Shown in pieces: positions 7,317-14,644 of a DNA stretch of 26,056 nt. The DNA is taken from positions 1 to 26,056 of the forward strand of contig NZ_CBFIHX010000047.1 of the NCBI RefSeq assembly GCF_965662505.1, written 5' to 3'. This DNA is from Pseudomaricurvus sp965662505. GTDB taxonomy: Bacteria; Pseudomonadota; Gammaproteobacteria; Pseudomonadales; Cellvibrionaceae. The notes beneath the pieces are model-generated. The model ran no database searches. It was not told the origin of the DNA and saw only the letters and a list, made by a program, of their open reading frames with translations. Positions within the stretch are counted from its first letter, which is position 1. The number at the start of each line of letters is the position of its first letter. The translations under genes were made by a program, and so were the position numbers.

Positions 7317-7348
7317 CTGTAGAAAAATCTTGCTGTAGAAAAATCCTG
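7317..7348. repeat. 16-bp tandem duplication after maf
   Basis: CTGTAGAAAAATCTTG (7317-7332) is followed directly by CTGTAGAAAAATCCTG (7333-7348), a 16-bp period with one mismatch. On the minus strand it begins 13 bp beyond the Maf/YceF stop codon. Confidence 0.8.
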
Positions 7349-7361
7349 CGACTTTAAATGT

Positions 7362-7946
7362 TCACGAATCCAGTACATCGATTCCTTCATTCAATAGAAG
7401 CTTGGTCAATTCTATCAAGGGCAAACCAACCAGGCTGTTGGGGTCGTCGCCACGTATGTATTCGAACAGTGCGATGCCGAGGCCTTCAGATTTGAAGCTG
7501 CCAGCACAGTCATAGGGTTCTTCCTTTTTGAGGTAAGCGTCTATTTGTTGGTGGCTCAGTGTTCGGAATTGCACTTCATAAGTGGAGCAGGAATATTGGC
7601 AGTGGCCGGTGGCGCTGTTTAATAATGCGAGGCCGGTGTGAAACTTCAGGAGCTTTCCGCTGGCTTGTGACAGCTGATGGATGGCGGCGTCATGAGTGAG
7701 AGGTTTGCCAAGGGGAGTGCCATCGACTTCGGCCACCTGATCTGAGCCGATGATCAAATGAGCTGGGAATCGTTCTGCCAGAGCCTGGGCTTTTGATTTT
7801 GAGAGTCTTTGGGCTAATTCCTGAGGGGATTCTTGTGGATGTTGGCTTTCGTCAACCTCAGGGGAGGCAGTAACGAAGGAAAGTCCAAGTTTTTCAAGGA
7901 GTTGTCGCCGATATTTAGAACTGGATGCAAGTACAATTGGACGCAT
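7362..7946 (-). CDS. yceF: Maf-type 7-methyl-GTP pyrophosphatase
   Basis: The product is 194 residues of the Maf/HAM1-like nucleotide pyrophosphatase family. The N-terminus MRPIVLASSSKYRRQLLEKL carries the Maf signature SSSxxRxxLL. IIGSDQVAEVDG holds the catalytic aspartate in the SDQ form typical of the YceF subgroup, which hydrolyses m7GTP (established for E. coli YceF), rather than the TDT form of YhdE. EPYDCAGSFKSEGLGIALF and GDDPNSLVGLPL are the conserved C-terminal motifs. AAGGA stands 7 bases before the ATG. It is divergent from yceD, the usual arrangement in Gammaproteobacteria. Confidence 0.93.
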   Translation of the reverse strand: MRPIVLASSSKYRRQLLEKLGLSFVTASPEVDESQHPQESPQELAQRLSKSKAQALAERFPAHLIIGSDQVAEVDGTPLGKPLTHDAAIHQLSQASGKLLKFHTGLALLNSATGHCQYSCSTYEVQFRTLSHQQIDAYLKKEEPYDCAGSFKSEGLGIALFEYIRGDDPNSLVGLPLIELTKLLLNEGIDVLDS

Positions 7947-8034
7947 GATGAATCCTTTTGATTGGAAGGCCTGTCATTTTAATGATTTGACGGGGTTTTT
8001 GTGTAAATTCATAGGCTTAAGTGTGGATTTTTCT

Positions 8035-8063
8035 TTGACAGCAGGCGGTGGACTCCCTAGAAT
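8035..8063 (+). promoter_or_regulatory. Near-consensus sigma-70 promoter of yceD operon
   Basis: TTGACA (8035-8040), a 17-bp spacer, and TAGAAT (8058-8063) match the consensus at 11 of 12 positions with ideal spacing. Transcription should begin about 8069-8071, only 2-4 bases before the yceD ATG at 8073. A weaker TTGACG at 7987-7992 with poor -10 candidates lies upstream. Confidence 0.8.
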
Positions 8064-8072
8064 TGCGCGCTT

Positions 8073-8609
8073 ATGTCAAGTACCCCCTCAAATACTCGTT
8101 TGCCGCGTCATGTTGACCCGCGGAAATTTGCTCAGCAAGGGTTGGATCTGAATGGTTTTGTATCCATTTCCGATCTGTCCAGACTGGCAGAAGTTGCGCT
8201 CGACAGCAGCGATGAGGTTAAGGTGGAGCTTGAGTTCGGAGTCGATGAAGAGAGACACCGCGTCATTACAGGCCGGGCCGACTGTGCCCTTAAAGTGACC
8301 TGTCAGCGATGTCTTGAGCCGGTTGAAGTTGTTCTGGATGCCAATATTAATTTGGCAATTGTCTGGGATGAAGAGCGGGCTAAGCAGCTTCCAAAAGTGT
8401 TGGATCCTCTGATCCTCCCTGAAGGGCCTGCCGATATCTACACGATTGTCGAAGATGAATTACTGCTGAATTTGCCGATGGTGTCCTATCACGACGAGGA
8501 CTGCATCGAGCAAACCAGTTTTGGTGAAGACGAGGTTGAAGCGAAAACCGAATCAACCAAAAACCCGTTTCAAGTGTTGGAGCAACTTAAGGGCTCGCCG
8601 AAATCCTGA
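8073..8609 (+). CDS. yceD: YceD family (DUF177) 23S rRNA accumulation protein
   Basis: The product is 178 residues. YceD homologues affect 23S rRNA accumulation and are nearly always encoded just before rpmF. Conserved features are LPRHVDPRKFAQQGLDLNG near the N-terminus, the VTCQRCLEPV motif (CxxC), VEDELLLNLPMV and the C-terminal KNPFQVLEQLK. The ATG at 8073 is chosen because conservation begins at about residue 10. The only nearby alternative is TTG at 8100, also without a ribosome site. The start has no Shine-Dalgarno sequence and lies almost on the predicted transcription start. The region is transcribed with rpmF (42 bp gap) and probably plsX. Confidence 0.92.
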   Translation: MSSTPSNTRLPRHVDPRKFAQQGLDLNGFVSISDLSRLAEVALDSSDEVKVELEFGVDEERHRVITGRADCALKVTCQRCLEPVEVVLDANINLAIVWDEERAKQLPKVLDPLILPEGPADIYTIVEDELLLNLPMVSYHDEDCIEQTSFGEDEVEAKTESTKNPFQVLEQLKGSPKS

Positions 8610-8651
8610 GGCGCCCCGGTTCCAGCGAACTTTGAGTAATAGGAGCACAAG

Positions 8652-8834
8652 ATGGCTGTTCAAAAAAGTAAGAAAACCCGTTCAAGACGTGGCATGCGTC
8701 GTTCACATGACGCTCTGTCTGGACCGACTTTGTCAGTAGATCCAACCAGCGGTGAGAAGCACCTGCGTCACAACGTGACTGCTGACGGCTTCTACAAAGG
8801 CCGCAAAGTCGTAGAAACTGGCAGCGACGATTAA
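8652..8834 (+). CDS. rpmF: 50S ribosomal protein L32
   Basis: This 60-residue protein matches bacterial L32: MAVQKSKKTRSRRGMRRSHD at the start, then the LSVDPTSGEKHLRHNVTADG segment and FYKGRKV near the end. It lacks the zinc-binding cysteine pairs of the C+ form, as in other Gammaproteobacteria. It is a component of the large ribosomal subunit. TAGGAGC lies about 8 bases before the ATG. Its place between yceD and plsX is the classic order. Confidence 0.97.
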   Translation: MAVQKSKKTRSRRGMRRSHDALSGPTLSVDPTSGEKHLRHNVTADGFYKGRKVVETGSDD

Positions 8835-8849
8835 TTCGGATCCATTCGT

Positions 8850-9842
8850 TTGCTATCTCAGCTGACGATTGCAGTTGATCTCATGGGCGGGGACTTAGGT
8901 CCCCGTTCTACGTTACCTGCCGCACTAAATTTCGCACAGATGCATCCCGATGCGTCCGTTGTCCTTGTTGGCGACGCCTCAGAAATTCCTTCCTCTTTAC
9001 CTTCAAATGTCCGTGCCATCACTACCACGCAGGTAGTCACGATGGATGATAAGCCCGCTCAGGCCTTGCGCCACAAACAAGATTCTTCCATGTGGAAGGC
9101 TATTGAATTGGTTGCAGCGCATGAAGCTCACGCTTGTGTCAGTGCCGGTAATACGGGTGCACTGATGGCGATGGGTAAGTTCCTGCTGAAAACCTTTCCT
9201 GGAATCGATCGTCCGGCGATCTGTAAGGCGATGCCGACCCAGCGCGGCGTCTGCTATGTGCTGGATCTCGGTGCTAATGTCGATTGTACTGCAGAGCAAT
9301 TGCTCCAGTTTGGTTTGATGGGCAGTGTGCTGGCCGAGACGGCTGGCGTGGCGAAGCCTAAGGTTGGGTTGCTGAATATTGGCTCCGAGGACATCAAAGG
9401 GAATGATCAGATTCGCGAGGCTTCTTCCTTGTTGGAGGGCTCTCGGGATCTAAACTACATCGGTTATGTTGAGGGTGACGGGATTTTTGAGGGGCATGCG
9501 GATGTGGTTGTGTGTGACGGTTTTGTGGGGAATGTCGCCCTTAAGGTGAGCGAGGGTGTTGCCCGTCTGGTTGCCTCATATCTCAAGGGTGGAGTGGCGG
9601 GGGGCTTTCTAAGCCGCTTGTTTGGCCAGTTTGCCCGTCCTTTTTTGCGAAAATGGCATACAAAAATTGACCCTGCCCGCTATAATGGCGCCAGCTTTCT
9701 TGGTTTGCAGGGCGTTTTGGTCAAAAGTCATGGCTCTGTGGATGCCAAGGGTTTTGGTTTTGCGCTTGAAGTGGCCCGAGATCAGGCAGCGCGTAAAACG
9801 CCTGAAAAAATCCAGACTCTGCTGGCGACAAATCAGAGATAA
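8850..9842 (+). CDS. plsX: Phosphate acyltransferase PlsX
   Basis: The product is 330 residues. PlsX transfers acyl chains from acyl-ACP to phosphate, giving acyl-phosphate used by PlsY for phosphatidic acid synthesis; it is a peripheral membrane enzyme. Family signatures are IAVDLMGGDLGPRSTLPA at the N-terminus, SAGNTGALMAMGKFLLK, the GLLNIGSEDIKGN loop, and CDGFVGNVALKVSEG. The start must be TTG at 8850: the frame is closed upstream by the codons at the rpmF end and no ATG or GTG lies before the conserved region. Only a weak GGAT precedes it. It starts 15 bp after rpmF. In this organism fabH does not follow. Confidence 0.95.
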   Translation: MLSQLTIAVDLMGGDLGPRSTLPAALNFAQMHPDASVVLVGDASEIPSSLPSNVRAITTTQVVTMDDKPAQALRHKQDSSMWKAIELVAAHEAHACVSAGNTGALMAMGKFLLKTFPGIDRPAICKAMPTQRGVCYVLDLGANVDCTAEQLLQFGLMGSVLAETAGVAKPKVGLLNIGSEDIKGNDQIREASSLLEGSRDLNYIGYVEGDGIFEGHADVVVCDGFVGNVALKVSEGVARLVASYLKGGVAGGFLSRLFGQFARPFLRKWHTKIDPARYNGASFLGLQGVLVKSHGSVDAKGFGFALEVARDQAARKTPEKIQTLLATNQR

Positions 9843-9854
9843 AGAATGTATCAG

Positions 9855-9884
9855 CAGTGTTGGTCGTGGTTCGGCCCAGCACTG
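9855..9884 (+). terminator. Hairpin after plsX
   Basis: CAGTGTTGG (9855-9863) pairs with CCAGCACTG (9876-9884), nine pairs including one G-U, 12 bp after the plsX stop. The nearest T-run is 11 bases further on and short. It may partly separate plsX from fabD or protect the upstream mRNA end. Confidence 0.4.
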
Positions 9885-9893
9885 GCAATCAGA

Positions 9894-9938
9894 TATTTTA
9901 AGAACAGCTTTTTTAAGAACAGCTATTTTAAGAACAAA
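9894..9938. repeat. Three-copy 15-bp tandem repeat, plsX-fabD gap
   Basis: TATTTTAAGAACAGC (9894-9908), TTTTTTAAGAACAGC (9909-9923) and TATTTTAAGAACAAA (9924-9938) are three tandem copies of a 15-bp unit, ending 23 bp before the fabD start. Confidence 0.9.
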
Positions 9939-9961
9939 TATTCAATGAAGAGGGTTCTGGT

Positions 9962-10900
9962 GTGAGTGAACAACTGGCGTTTGTGTTTCCTGGGCAGGGC
10001 TCGCAGAAAGTAGGCATGTTGGCCGAATTGGCAGAGCTGTATCCCGTTGTCGAAGAAACCTTTAAGCAGGCTTCTGAGGTCTTGGGCTATGATTTGTGGC
10101 AGTTGGTTCAGAACGGGCCTCAGGAAGAGTTGAATCTAACCGAACGCACTCAGCCCATGTTGCTGACAGCCAGTGTTGCTGTGTGGCGTGTCTGGGAGCA
10201 AAAAGGTGGCGCAAAACCCGTTTTGATGGCTGGTCACAGCCTGGGTGAATGGTCTGCTCTGGTGTGTTCTGGTGTAGTAGCGTTTGAAGATGCCGTGAAA
10301 TTGGTTCAGTTGCGTGGCAAGTATATGCAGCAAGCTGTACCTGCCGGTGTTGGGGCTATGGCTGCCATCATTGGTCTGGATGACGATGCCATCAATACGG
10401 CTTGTGAAGCAGCCGCAGGTGATGAAGTTGTTGCCGCAGTGAACTATAACTCTCCTGGTCAGGTCGTGATTGCCGGGCATGCAGGTGCTGTTGAGCGAGC
10501 CATCGAAGGGTGCAAGGAAGCGGGAGCCAAGAGGGCAATGCCGCTACCTGTCAGCGCTCCATTCCATACCTCCTTAATGAAGCCTGCGGCTGACAATCTG
10601 GCTGAGCAAATTATGGCCACCGCTTTTTCTGCTCCTGCGGTCCCTGTTGTTCATAATGTGAACGCCAAAACCGAGACCGATCCAGAGAAAATCAAGCAAT
10701 TGATGATTGAGCAAATTTATACCCCGGTGTTGTGGGTTGATTGCACTCAGACTCTGGTATCTTCTGGTGTGACTCAGTTGGTCGAGTGTGGTGCTGGTAA
10801 GGTGTTGTCAGGCCTGTGTCGTCGTATTGAGAAGAGTCTGGCAGCGTTTTCGACGGAAGCCCCTGCGGATCTGGATAAGGCGCTGGCTGAGCTGGCTTAA
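9962..10900 (+). CDS. fabD: Malonyl-CoA:ACP transacylase
   Basis: The product is 312 residues, standard for FabD. It loads malonyl groups from malonyl-CoA onto ACP, supplying the elongation steps of fatty acid synthesis in the cytoplasm. FVFPGQGSQKVGM at the N-terminus, the nucleophile elbow GHSLGEW with Ser93, and APFHTSLM with His202 form the catalytic set; Gln11 in the GQGSQ segment belongs to the oxyanion region. The start is GTG at 9962 with GAGGG upstream near 9950. A 14-bp duplication covers its 3' end. It is followed by fabG after 82 bp. Confidence 0.96.
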   Translation: MSEQLAFVFPGQGSQKVGMLAELAELYPVVEETFKQASEVLGYDLWQLVQNGPQEELNLTERTQPMLLTASVAVWRVWEQKGGAKPVLMAGHSLGEWSALVCSGVVAFEDAVKLVQLRGKYMQQAVPAGVGAMAAIIGLDDDAINTACEAAAGDEVVAAVNYNSPGQVVIAGHAGAVERAIEGCKEAGAKRAMPLPVSAPFHTSLMKPAADNLAEQIMATAFSAPAVPVVHNVNAKTETDPEKIKQLMIEQIYTPVLWVDCTQTLVSSGVTQLVECGAGKVLSGLCRRIEKSLAAFSTEAPADLDKALAELA

Positions 10901-10913
10901 CCGAGCTGGCTAA
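10889..10913. repeat. 14-bp duplication across fabD stop
   Basis: GAGCTGGCTTAA (10889-10900, including the fabD TAA) is followed by GAGCTGGCTAA (10903-10913), about a 14-bp period with one base lost. More CTGGCT words follow (10926-10931). Confidence 0.6.
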
Positions 10914-10927
10914 TACGAGTATGATCT

Positions 10928-10939
10928 GGCTTTAAAGCC
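10928..10939. promoter_or_regulatory. Palindrome in fabD-fabG gap
   Basis: GGCTTTAAAGCC is a perfect 12-bp palindrome, 28 bp after the fabD stop and 43 bp before fabG. It could form a small hairpin in the mRNA or a protein site. No promoter boxes are obvious next to it. Confidence 0.3.
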
Positions 10940-10982
10940 GGTCCGCTTCAGATAATGAATACTTAAATTAAATAGGGTATCT

Positions 10983-11726
10983 ATGAGCATTAATGGGAAG
11001 GTGACTTTGGTTACCGGTGCAAGCCGAGGTATTGGGGCGGCGATTGCCGATCATCTGGGAAGCGAAGGTGCCGTAATCATCGGTACAGCTACCAGTGAGT
11101 CAGGGGCGGAGAAAATCACCGCGCGTTTGGCTGAGAAGGGCATCAAGGGTGTCGGCAAGGTTTTAAATGTCACCGACGCTGATTCTGTCGCCACTCTGCT
11201 AAAAGATGTTCAGAGTGAATTTGGTGCTCCCGAGATTTTGGTTAATAATGCAGGTATCACCAAAGATAATCTGCTGATGCGCATGAGCGAAGATGAGTGG
11301 TTTGATGTGATCAATACCAATCTCAGTGCCATCTATCGATTGAGCAAAGCCTGTTTGCGCGGAATGATGAAGGCCCGCTGGGGTCGTATCATCAACATCA
11401 GTTCTGTTGTAGGCTCTATGGGTAATGCGGGGCAGTCTAACTATGCTGCCACCAAAGCTGGCGTAGCGGGCTTCGCTCGCGCTCTGGCGAAAGAAGTGGG
11501 CTCTCGTGGTATTACAGTGAATACTGTTGCACCGGGTTTTATCGATACCGATATGACCAAGGAATTAAGCGAAGAGCAAAAAGAATTGATGTTGTCACAA
11601 ATCGCCCTGGGGCGTTTGGGACAACCTGAAGAAATTGCTGCAGTGGTAGGGTTTTTGGCAAGTGATGCCGGAAGCTATATTACGGGCGATACGTTACACG
11701 TTAACGGCGGCATGTATATGTCATAA
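10983..11726 (+). CDS. fabG: 3-oxoacyl-ACP reductase
   Basis: The product is 247 residues, a classical short-chain dehydrogenase. It reduces 3-oxoacyl-ACP to 3-hydroxyacyl-ACP with NADPH. TGASRGIGAAIA is the cofactor loop and NNAG the central motif. Catalytic Ser141, Tyr154 and Lys158 lie in SSVVGSMGNAGQSNYAATK. The C-terminal LHVNGGMYMS is typical of FabG. It sits between fabD and acpP as usual. Confidence 0.97.
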   Translation: MSINGKVTLVTGASRGIGAAIADHLGSEGAVIIGTATSESGAEKITARLAEKGIKGVGKVLNVTDADSVATLLKDVQSEFGAPEILVNNAGITKDNLLMRMSEDEWFDVINTNLSAIYRLSKACLRGMMKARWGRIINISSVVGSMGNAGQSNYAATKAGVAGFARALAKEVGSRGITVNTVAPGFIDTDMTKELSEEQKELMLSQIALGRLGQPEEIAAVVGFLASDAGSYITGDTLHVNGGMYMS

Positions 11727-11728
11727 CT

Positions 11729-11763
11729 CTTTGTTTTTGCGAGATTTTTCTCGTATTGGCAAA
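11729..11763 (+). terminator. Imperfect hairpin after fabG
   Basis: CGAGA (11740-11744) and TCTCG (11749-11753) form a stem around TTTT. The outer words CTTTG (11729-11733) and CAAAG (11759-11763) can extend it through a mismatched middle. It lies within 40 bp of the fabG stop and just before the acpP promoter. It lacks a clean T-run, so its strength is doubtful. Confidence 0.35.
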
Positions 11764-11781
11764 GAAATTTAACCGGATACG

Positions 11782-11809
11782 TTACAACACGGGTATTTCG
11801 ATGTAGAAT
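11782..11809 (+). promoter_or_regulatory. Promoter of acpP
   Basis: TTACAA (11782-11787), a 16-bp spacer and TAGAAT (11804-11809) form a good sigma-70 promoter just upstream of acpP. The start point would be near 11816, giving a leader of about 94 bases. A separate promoter fits the high demand for ACP. Confidence 0.6.
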
Positions 11810-11838
11810 GCGCCTTTGTGTTGATCGTACCCTTATAA

Positions 11839-11868
11839 GAGCCGTATCTGGATATAAGTGGACGGCTC
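11839..11868 (+). promoter_or_regulatory. Hairpin in acpP leader
   Basis: GAGCCGT (11839-11845) pairs perfectly with ACGGCTC (11862-11868) around a 16-base loop, within the predicted acpP leader and about 25 bases before the ribosome site. It may stabilise the abundant acpP mRNA; that is inference. Confidence 0.4.
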
Positions 11869-11909
11869 AACTGCGAACTATTTATTTCAATTAGGAGTTG
11901 AAAACCACT

Positions 11910-12146
11910 ATGAGCAGCATTGAAGAGCGCGTAAAAAAGATCGTTGCTGAGCAACTGGGTGTTAAAGAAGAAGAAGTAAAAAACGAAGCCTCATTCGTTG
12001 AAGATCTGGGCGCTGACTCTCTGGATACTGTAGAGCTGGTTATGGCTCTGGAAGAAGAATTCGAAACTGAAATTCCTGACGAAGAAGCTGAAAAAATCAC
12101 CACTGTTCAGCTGGCGATTGATTACGTAAATTCTAACCTGGGTTAA
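11910..12146 (+). CDS. acpP: Acyl carrier protein
   Basis: The product is 78 residues, very acidic, and carries growing acyl chains on a 4'-phosphopantetheine arm. The attachment serine is in GADSLDTVELVMALEEEF (Ser37 counting Met, Ser36 in the mature numbering). The ATG at 11910 is chosen over an upstream in-frame TTG at 11898 because that TTG overlaps the TTAGGAG ribosome site and because MSSIEERVKKIV is the family N-terminus. Codon use is strongly biased, as expected for one of the most abundant proteins. Confidence 0.98.
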   Translation: MSSIEERVKKIVAEQLGVKEEEVKNEASFVEDLGADSLDTVELVMALEEEFETEIPDEEAEKITTVQLAIDYVNSNLG

Positions 12147-12206
12147 TCTCCGGTTGGAGGCTTCACGTAAAGCCAATCGTTTCGGTCAGAGCTGAAACGT
12201 TTCATG

Positions 12207-12240
12207 AAAAGCCGTTCTATTGCAAGATAGTGCGGCTTTT
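12207..12240 (+). terminator. Intrinsic terminator after acpP
   Basis: AAAAGCCG (12207-12214) pairs with CGGCTTTT (12233-12240), with inner CTAT/ATAG pairing, and ends in a T-run. It lies 60 bp after acpP. A smaller stem GTTTC/GAAAC (about 12179-12198) precedes it. It should reduce read-through from acpP into fabF. Confidence 0.75.
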
Positions 12241-12282
12241 CTGTGTGTGCACTTCGCAAATTCTGTGTACGCCTGAAAAATC

Positions 12283-12296
12283 TTTATGTACATAAA
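12283..12296. promoter_or_regulatory. Palindrome upstream of fabF
   Basis: TTTATGTACATAAA is a perfect 14-bp palindrome in the acpP-fabF gap, 43 bp after the terminator and 170 bp before fabF. A second one, GCGTATACGC, lies at 12327-12336. The rest of the 319-bp gap (12147-12465) is rich in alternating GT; I see no RNA gene and no convincing pair of promoter boxes. The regulator, if any, is unknown. Confidence 0.4.
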
Positions 12297-12465
12297 CCAT
12301 GTGCTTTGTGTGCATAATTAACGTGTGCGTATACGCCCTGTCTGTGTGTGCGTCATGAATAACAGAATATTAAGGTTTTCGGTCACTGGGGTGGTGGTCG
12401 GGCTCTTCGAGTTTCAGTTAATACAGCACTGAAGTGAAGAGTAAGGAGCCGATTAAGGAGGCAAT

Positions 12466-13707
12466 GTGTCGCGTCGTAGAGTAGTTGTAACAGGTCTTGG
12501 GATGGTTTCGCCATTAGGCAACGATGTCGCCTCCACTTGGGAGGGGATCCTTGCGGGTCGCAGTGGCGCACGCCCAATTGATAAGTTCGATGCATCGGCA
12601 TTCACGACTCAATTCAGTGCCCCCGTCAAAGACTTTAATGTCGAGCCTTATTTGCCGGTCAAAGATGCCCGCAAAATGGATCCTTTTATTCAGTACGGTA
12701 TGGTCGCCGGTATTCAGGCGATCGAGGATTCCGGCCTGGAAATCAACGAAGAGAATGCTCCTCGAATAGGTGCCGCCATCGGTGCTGGTATCGGCGGTAT
12801 AGGCTCCATCGAAGAAGGCACCCACATTATCGACAACAAAGGCCCTCGCCGGATGTCGCCGTTTTTTGTACCGGGCGCCATCATCAACATGATCGCGGGC
12901 AATCTGAGTATCAAATACGGCTTTAAAGGACCGAATATCTCCGTGGTCACTGCCTGTACGACAGGGACTCACAATATTGGTTTGGCTGCTCGTATGATTC
13001 AGCACGGTGAGGCAGACGCGATGATCGCCGGCGGTGCAGAAATGGCCTGTACGCCTGTTGGGCTGGGCGGGTTTGCTGCTGCACGAGCGTTGTCTACTCG
13101 TAACGACAACCCTCAGGCGGCCAGTCGTCCCTGGGACAAAGACCGCGACGGTTTTGTACTGGGTGATGGTGCCGGTGTTCTGGTGCTGGAAGAGTACGAG
13201 ACCGCAAAGGCGCGTGGTGCAAAAATCTACGCCGAGCTGATTGGGTTTGGCATGAGTGGTGATGCCTATCACATGACCTCTCCGCCGGAGAATGGCGAAG
13301 GGGCGGCGATGTCCATGCAGAACGCCATTAACGATGCAAAGATTGATGTGTCCAGTATCCATTACATCAATGCACACGGCACCTCCACGCCAGCGGGCGA
13401 TTTAGCAGAGTGCAAGGCAGTGAAATCTGTCATGGGTAATTCTGCGGGTGACGTCGCGGTGAGCTCCACAAAGTCTATGATTGGACATCTTCTGGGGGCC
13501 GCGGGTAGCGTTGAAGCAATTTTTAGTGTGCTGGCTATTCGTGATCAGGTTGCTCCGCCAACCATTAACCTTGATAACCCGGACGAGGGCTGCGATCTTA
13601 ATCTGGTTCCGCATACCGCCCAGGAGCGAAGCATCGATGCTGCTCTGAGCAATTCGTTTGGCTTTGGCGGTACTAACGGTTCTTTGCTTTTTCGCAAGCT
13701 TACCTGA
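12466..13707 (+). CDS. fabF: 3-oxoacyl-ACP synthase II
   Basis: The product is 413 residues, standard for KAS II. It condenses malonyl-ACP with acyl-ACP; in Gammaproteobacteria it also extends palmitoleate to cis-vaccenate, which matters for temperature response. VVVTGLGMVSPLG is the N-terminal signature. The Cys-His-His triad is present: Cys164 in TACTTGTHN, His304 in NAHGTSTP and His341 in KSMIGHLLGA. The C-terminus NSFGFGGTNGSLLF is conserved. The start is GTG at 12466 with AAGGAGG at 12455-12461; the overlapping ATG at 12464 is out of frame and closes after six codons. It is separated from acpP by a terminator, so it is likely transcribed separately. Confidence 0.97.
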   Translation: MSRRRVVVTGLGMVSPLGNDVASTWEGILAGRSGARPIDKFDASAFTTQFSAPVKDFNVEPYLPVKDARKMDPFIQYGMVAGIQAIEDSGLEINEENAPRIGAAIGAGIGGIGSIEEGTHIIDNKGPRRMSPFFVPGAIINMIAGNLSIKYGFKGPNISVVTACTTGTHNIGLAARMIQHGEADAMIAGGAEMACTPVGLGGFAAARALSTRNDNPQAASRPWDKDRDGFVLGDGAGVLVLEEYETAKARGAKIYAELIGFGMSGDAYHMTSPPENGEGAAMSMQNAINDAKIDVSSIHYINAHGTSTPAGDLAECKAVKSVMGNSAGDVAVSSTKSMIGHLLGAAGSVEAIFSVLAIRDQVAPPTINLDNPDEGCDLNLVPHTAQERSIDAALSNSFGFGGTNGSLLFRKLT

Positions 13708-13724
13708 TTGAATGAGAGTGCTGG

Positions 13725-13740
13725 CCTTAAAATTCTAAGG
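13725..13740 (+). terminator. Small hairpin after fabF
   Basis: CCTTA (13725-13729) and TAAGG (13736-13740) form a 5-bp stem around AAATTC, extendable by a G-U and a G-C pair. There is no T-run. It lies 17 bp after fabF and is weak at best. Confidence 0.25.
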
Positions 13741-13765
13741 TCGGCATTCGAATTTCAAGTCGTTC

Positions 13766-14644
13766 ATGTCTTCCTCAAATACAACAATTCCCGACATCGT
13801 GTCCGTCAATGGCCGCCTTGGTGGTGGTGTTAGCGTTACTGATCGCGGATTAGCCTTTGGCGATGGGGTTTTTGAAACCTTACGTGTGCGGCACAGCGCC
13901 ATTCCTCTGTGGCCATATCATCGCGATCGATTATTGGCCGGCTGTCAGCGCTTGGCTATTGATGTTGATGTTCATCAAGTCGAACACTGGGTTGATGAGC
14001 TGCTCAAACACCATGATGCTACGGTAGATGGTGTTGTGAAGATTATCGTGACTCGCGGTGCTGGTGGCAGAGGTTATGCCATCGATAAATCTTTGATTCC
14101 AACGATTGTGTGCAGTCTTCATCCGGGGGCACCCCAAGCAGGGCCTTCAATGTCTCTGTATTTGTGTCAGCAGCGTCTCTCACGAAATCCTTTACTGGCA
14201 GGAATAAAGCATCTCAATCGTTTGGAAAACGTATTGTTGAAAGCGGAATGCCAGAACGCCGGTTTTGAGGATGGCCTGGTTCTGGATGATCAGTTTGTGA
14301 TTGAGGCCGTCAGCAGTAATGTTTTTTTTGAGCGAGATGATGAGCTATTTACTCCTGCGTTAACTCGTTGTGGAGTAGAAGGCGTGATGCGTCGCTTTAT
14401 TCTTGAGGAGTTGGCTCCGGAATTGGGCGTTAAGGTCAATGTTAAGGACATTACCGTGGATGAGCTGAACGGCTTTTCTGCGATGTTCTGCAGTAACAGT
14501 GTCAGAGGCATTGTTCCGGTGGCATCATTAAAAGGTCCGTCTTTTGACCGTTCAAACCCTGAAGACTACGAAGTGAAATTTTCCGAGGGTTATTGGCTTA
14601 AGCAACTTCTGAATTCACTCCAATCCAGTCGGTTTTGTGCATGA
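13766..14644 (+). CDS. pabC: Aminodeoxychorismate lyase
   Basis: The product is 292 residues, a fold-type IV PLP enzyme of the branched-chain aminotransferase superfamily. It splits 4-amino-4-deoxychorismate into p-aminobenzoate and pyruvate for folate synthesis. DRGLAFGDGVFETLRV is the N-terminal signature, IKHLNRLENVL contains the PLP-binding lysine, and EAVSSNVFF plus the later SNSVRGIVPV are cofactor-phosphate contacts. It sits between fabF and mltG, as in E. coli and Pseudomonas, and its last four bases overlap the start of mltG (ATGA), implying coupled translation. No clear ribosome site precedes the ATG. Confidence 0.93.
   Translation: MSSSNTTIPDIVSVNGRLGGGVSVTDRGLAFGDGVFETLRVRHSAIPLWPYHRDRLLAGCQRLAIDVDVHQVEHWVDELLKHHDATVDGVVKIIVTRGAGGRGYAIDKSLIPTIVCSLHPGAPQAGPSMSLYLCQQRLSRNPLLAGIKHLNRLENVLLKAECQNAGFEDGLVLDDQFVIEAVSSNVFFERDDELFTPALTRCGVEGVMRRFILEELAPELGVKVNVKDITVDELNGFSAMFCSNSVRGIVPVASLKGPSFDRSNPEDYEVKFSEGYWLKQLLNSLQSSRFCA

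Noticed and set aside
12241..12465. tRNA or small RNA gene in the acpP-fabF gap
   Set aside because: No cloverleaf, no CCA end and no second terminator before fabF.
12514..13377. 287-codon frame antisense to fabF
   Set aside because: Long only because of the codon bias of fabF on the other strand; composition is histidine, threonine and arginine rich and resembles no family.
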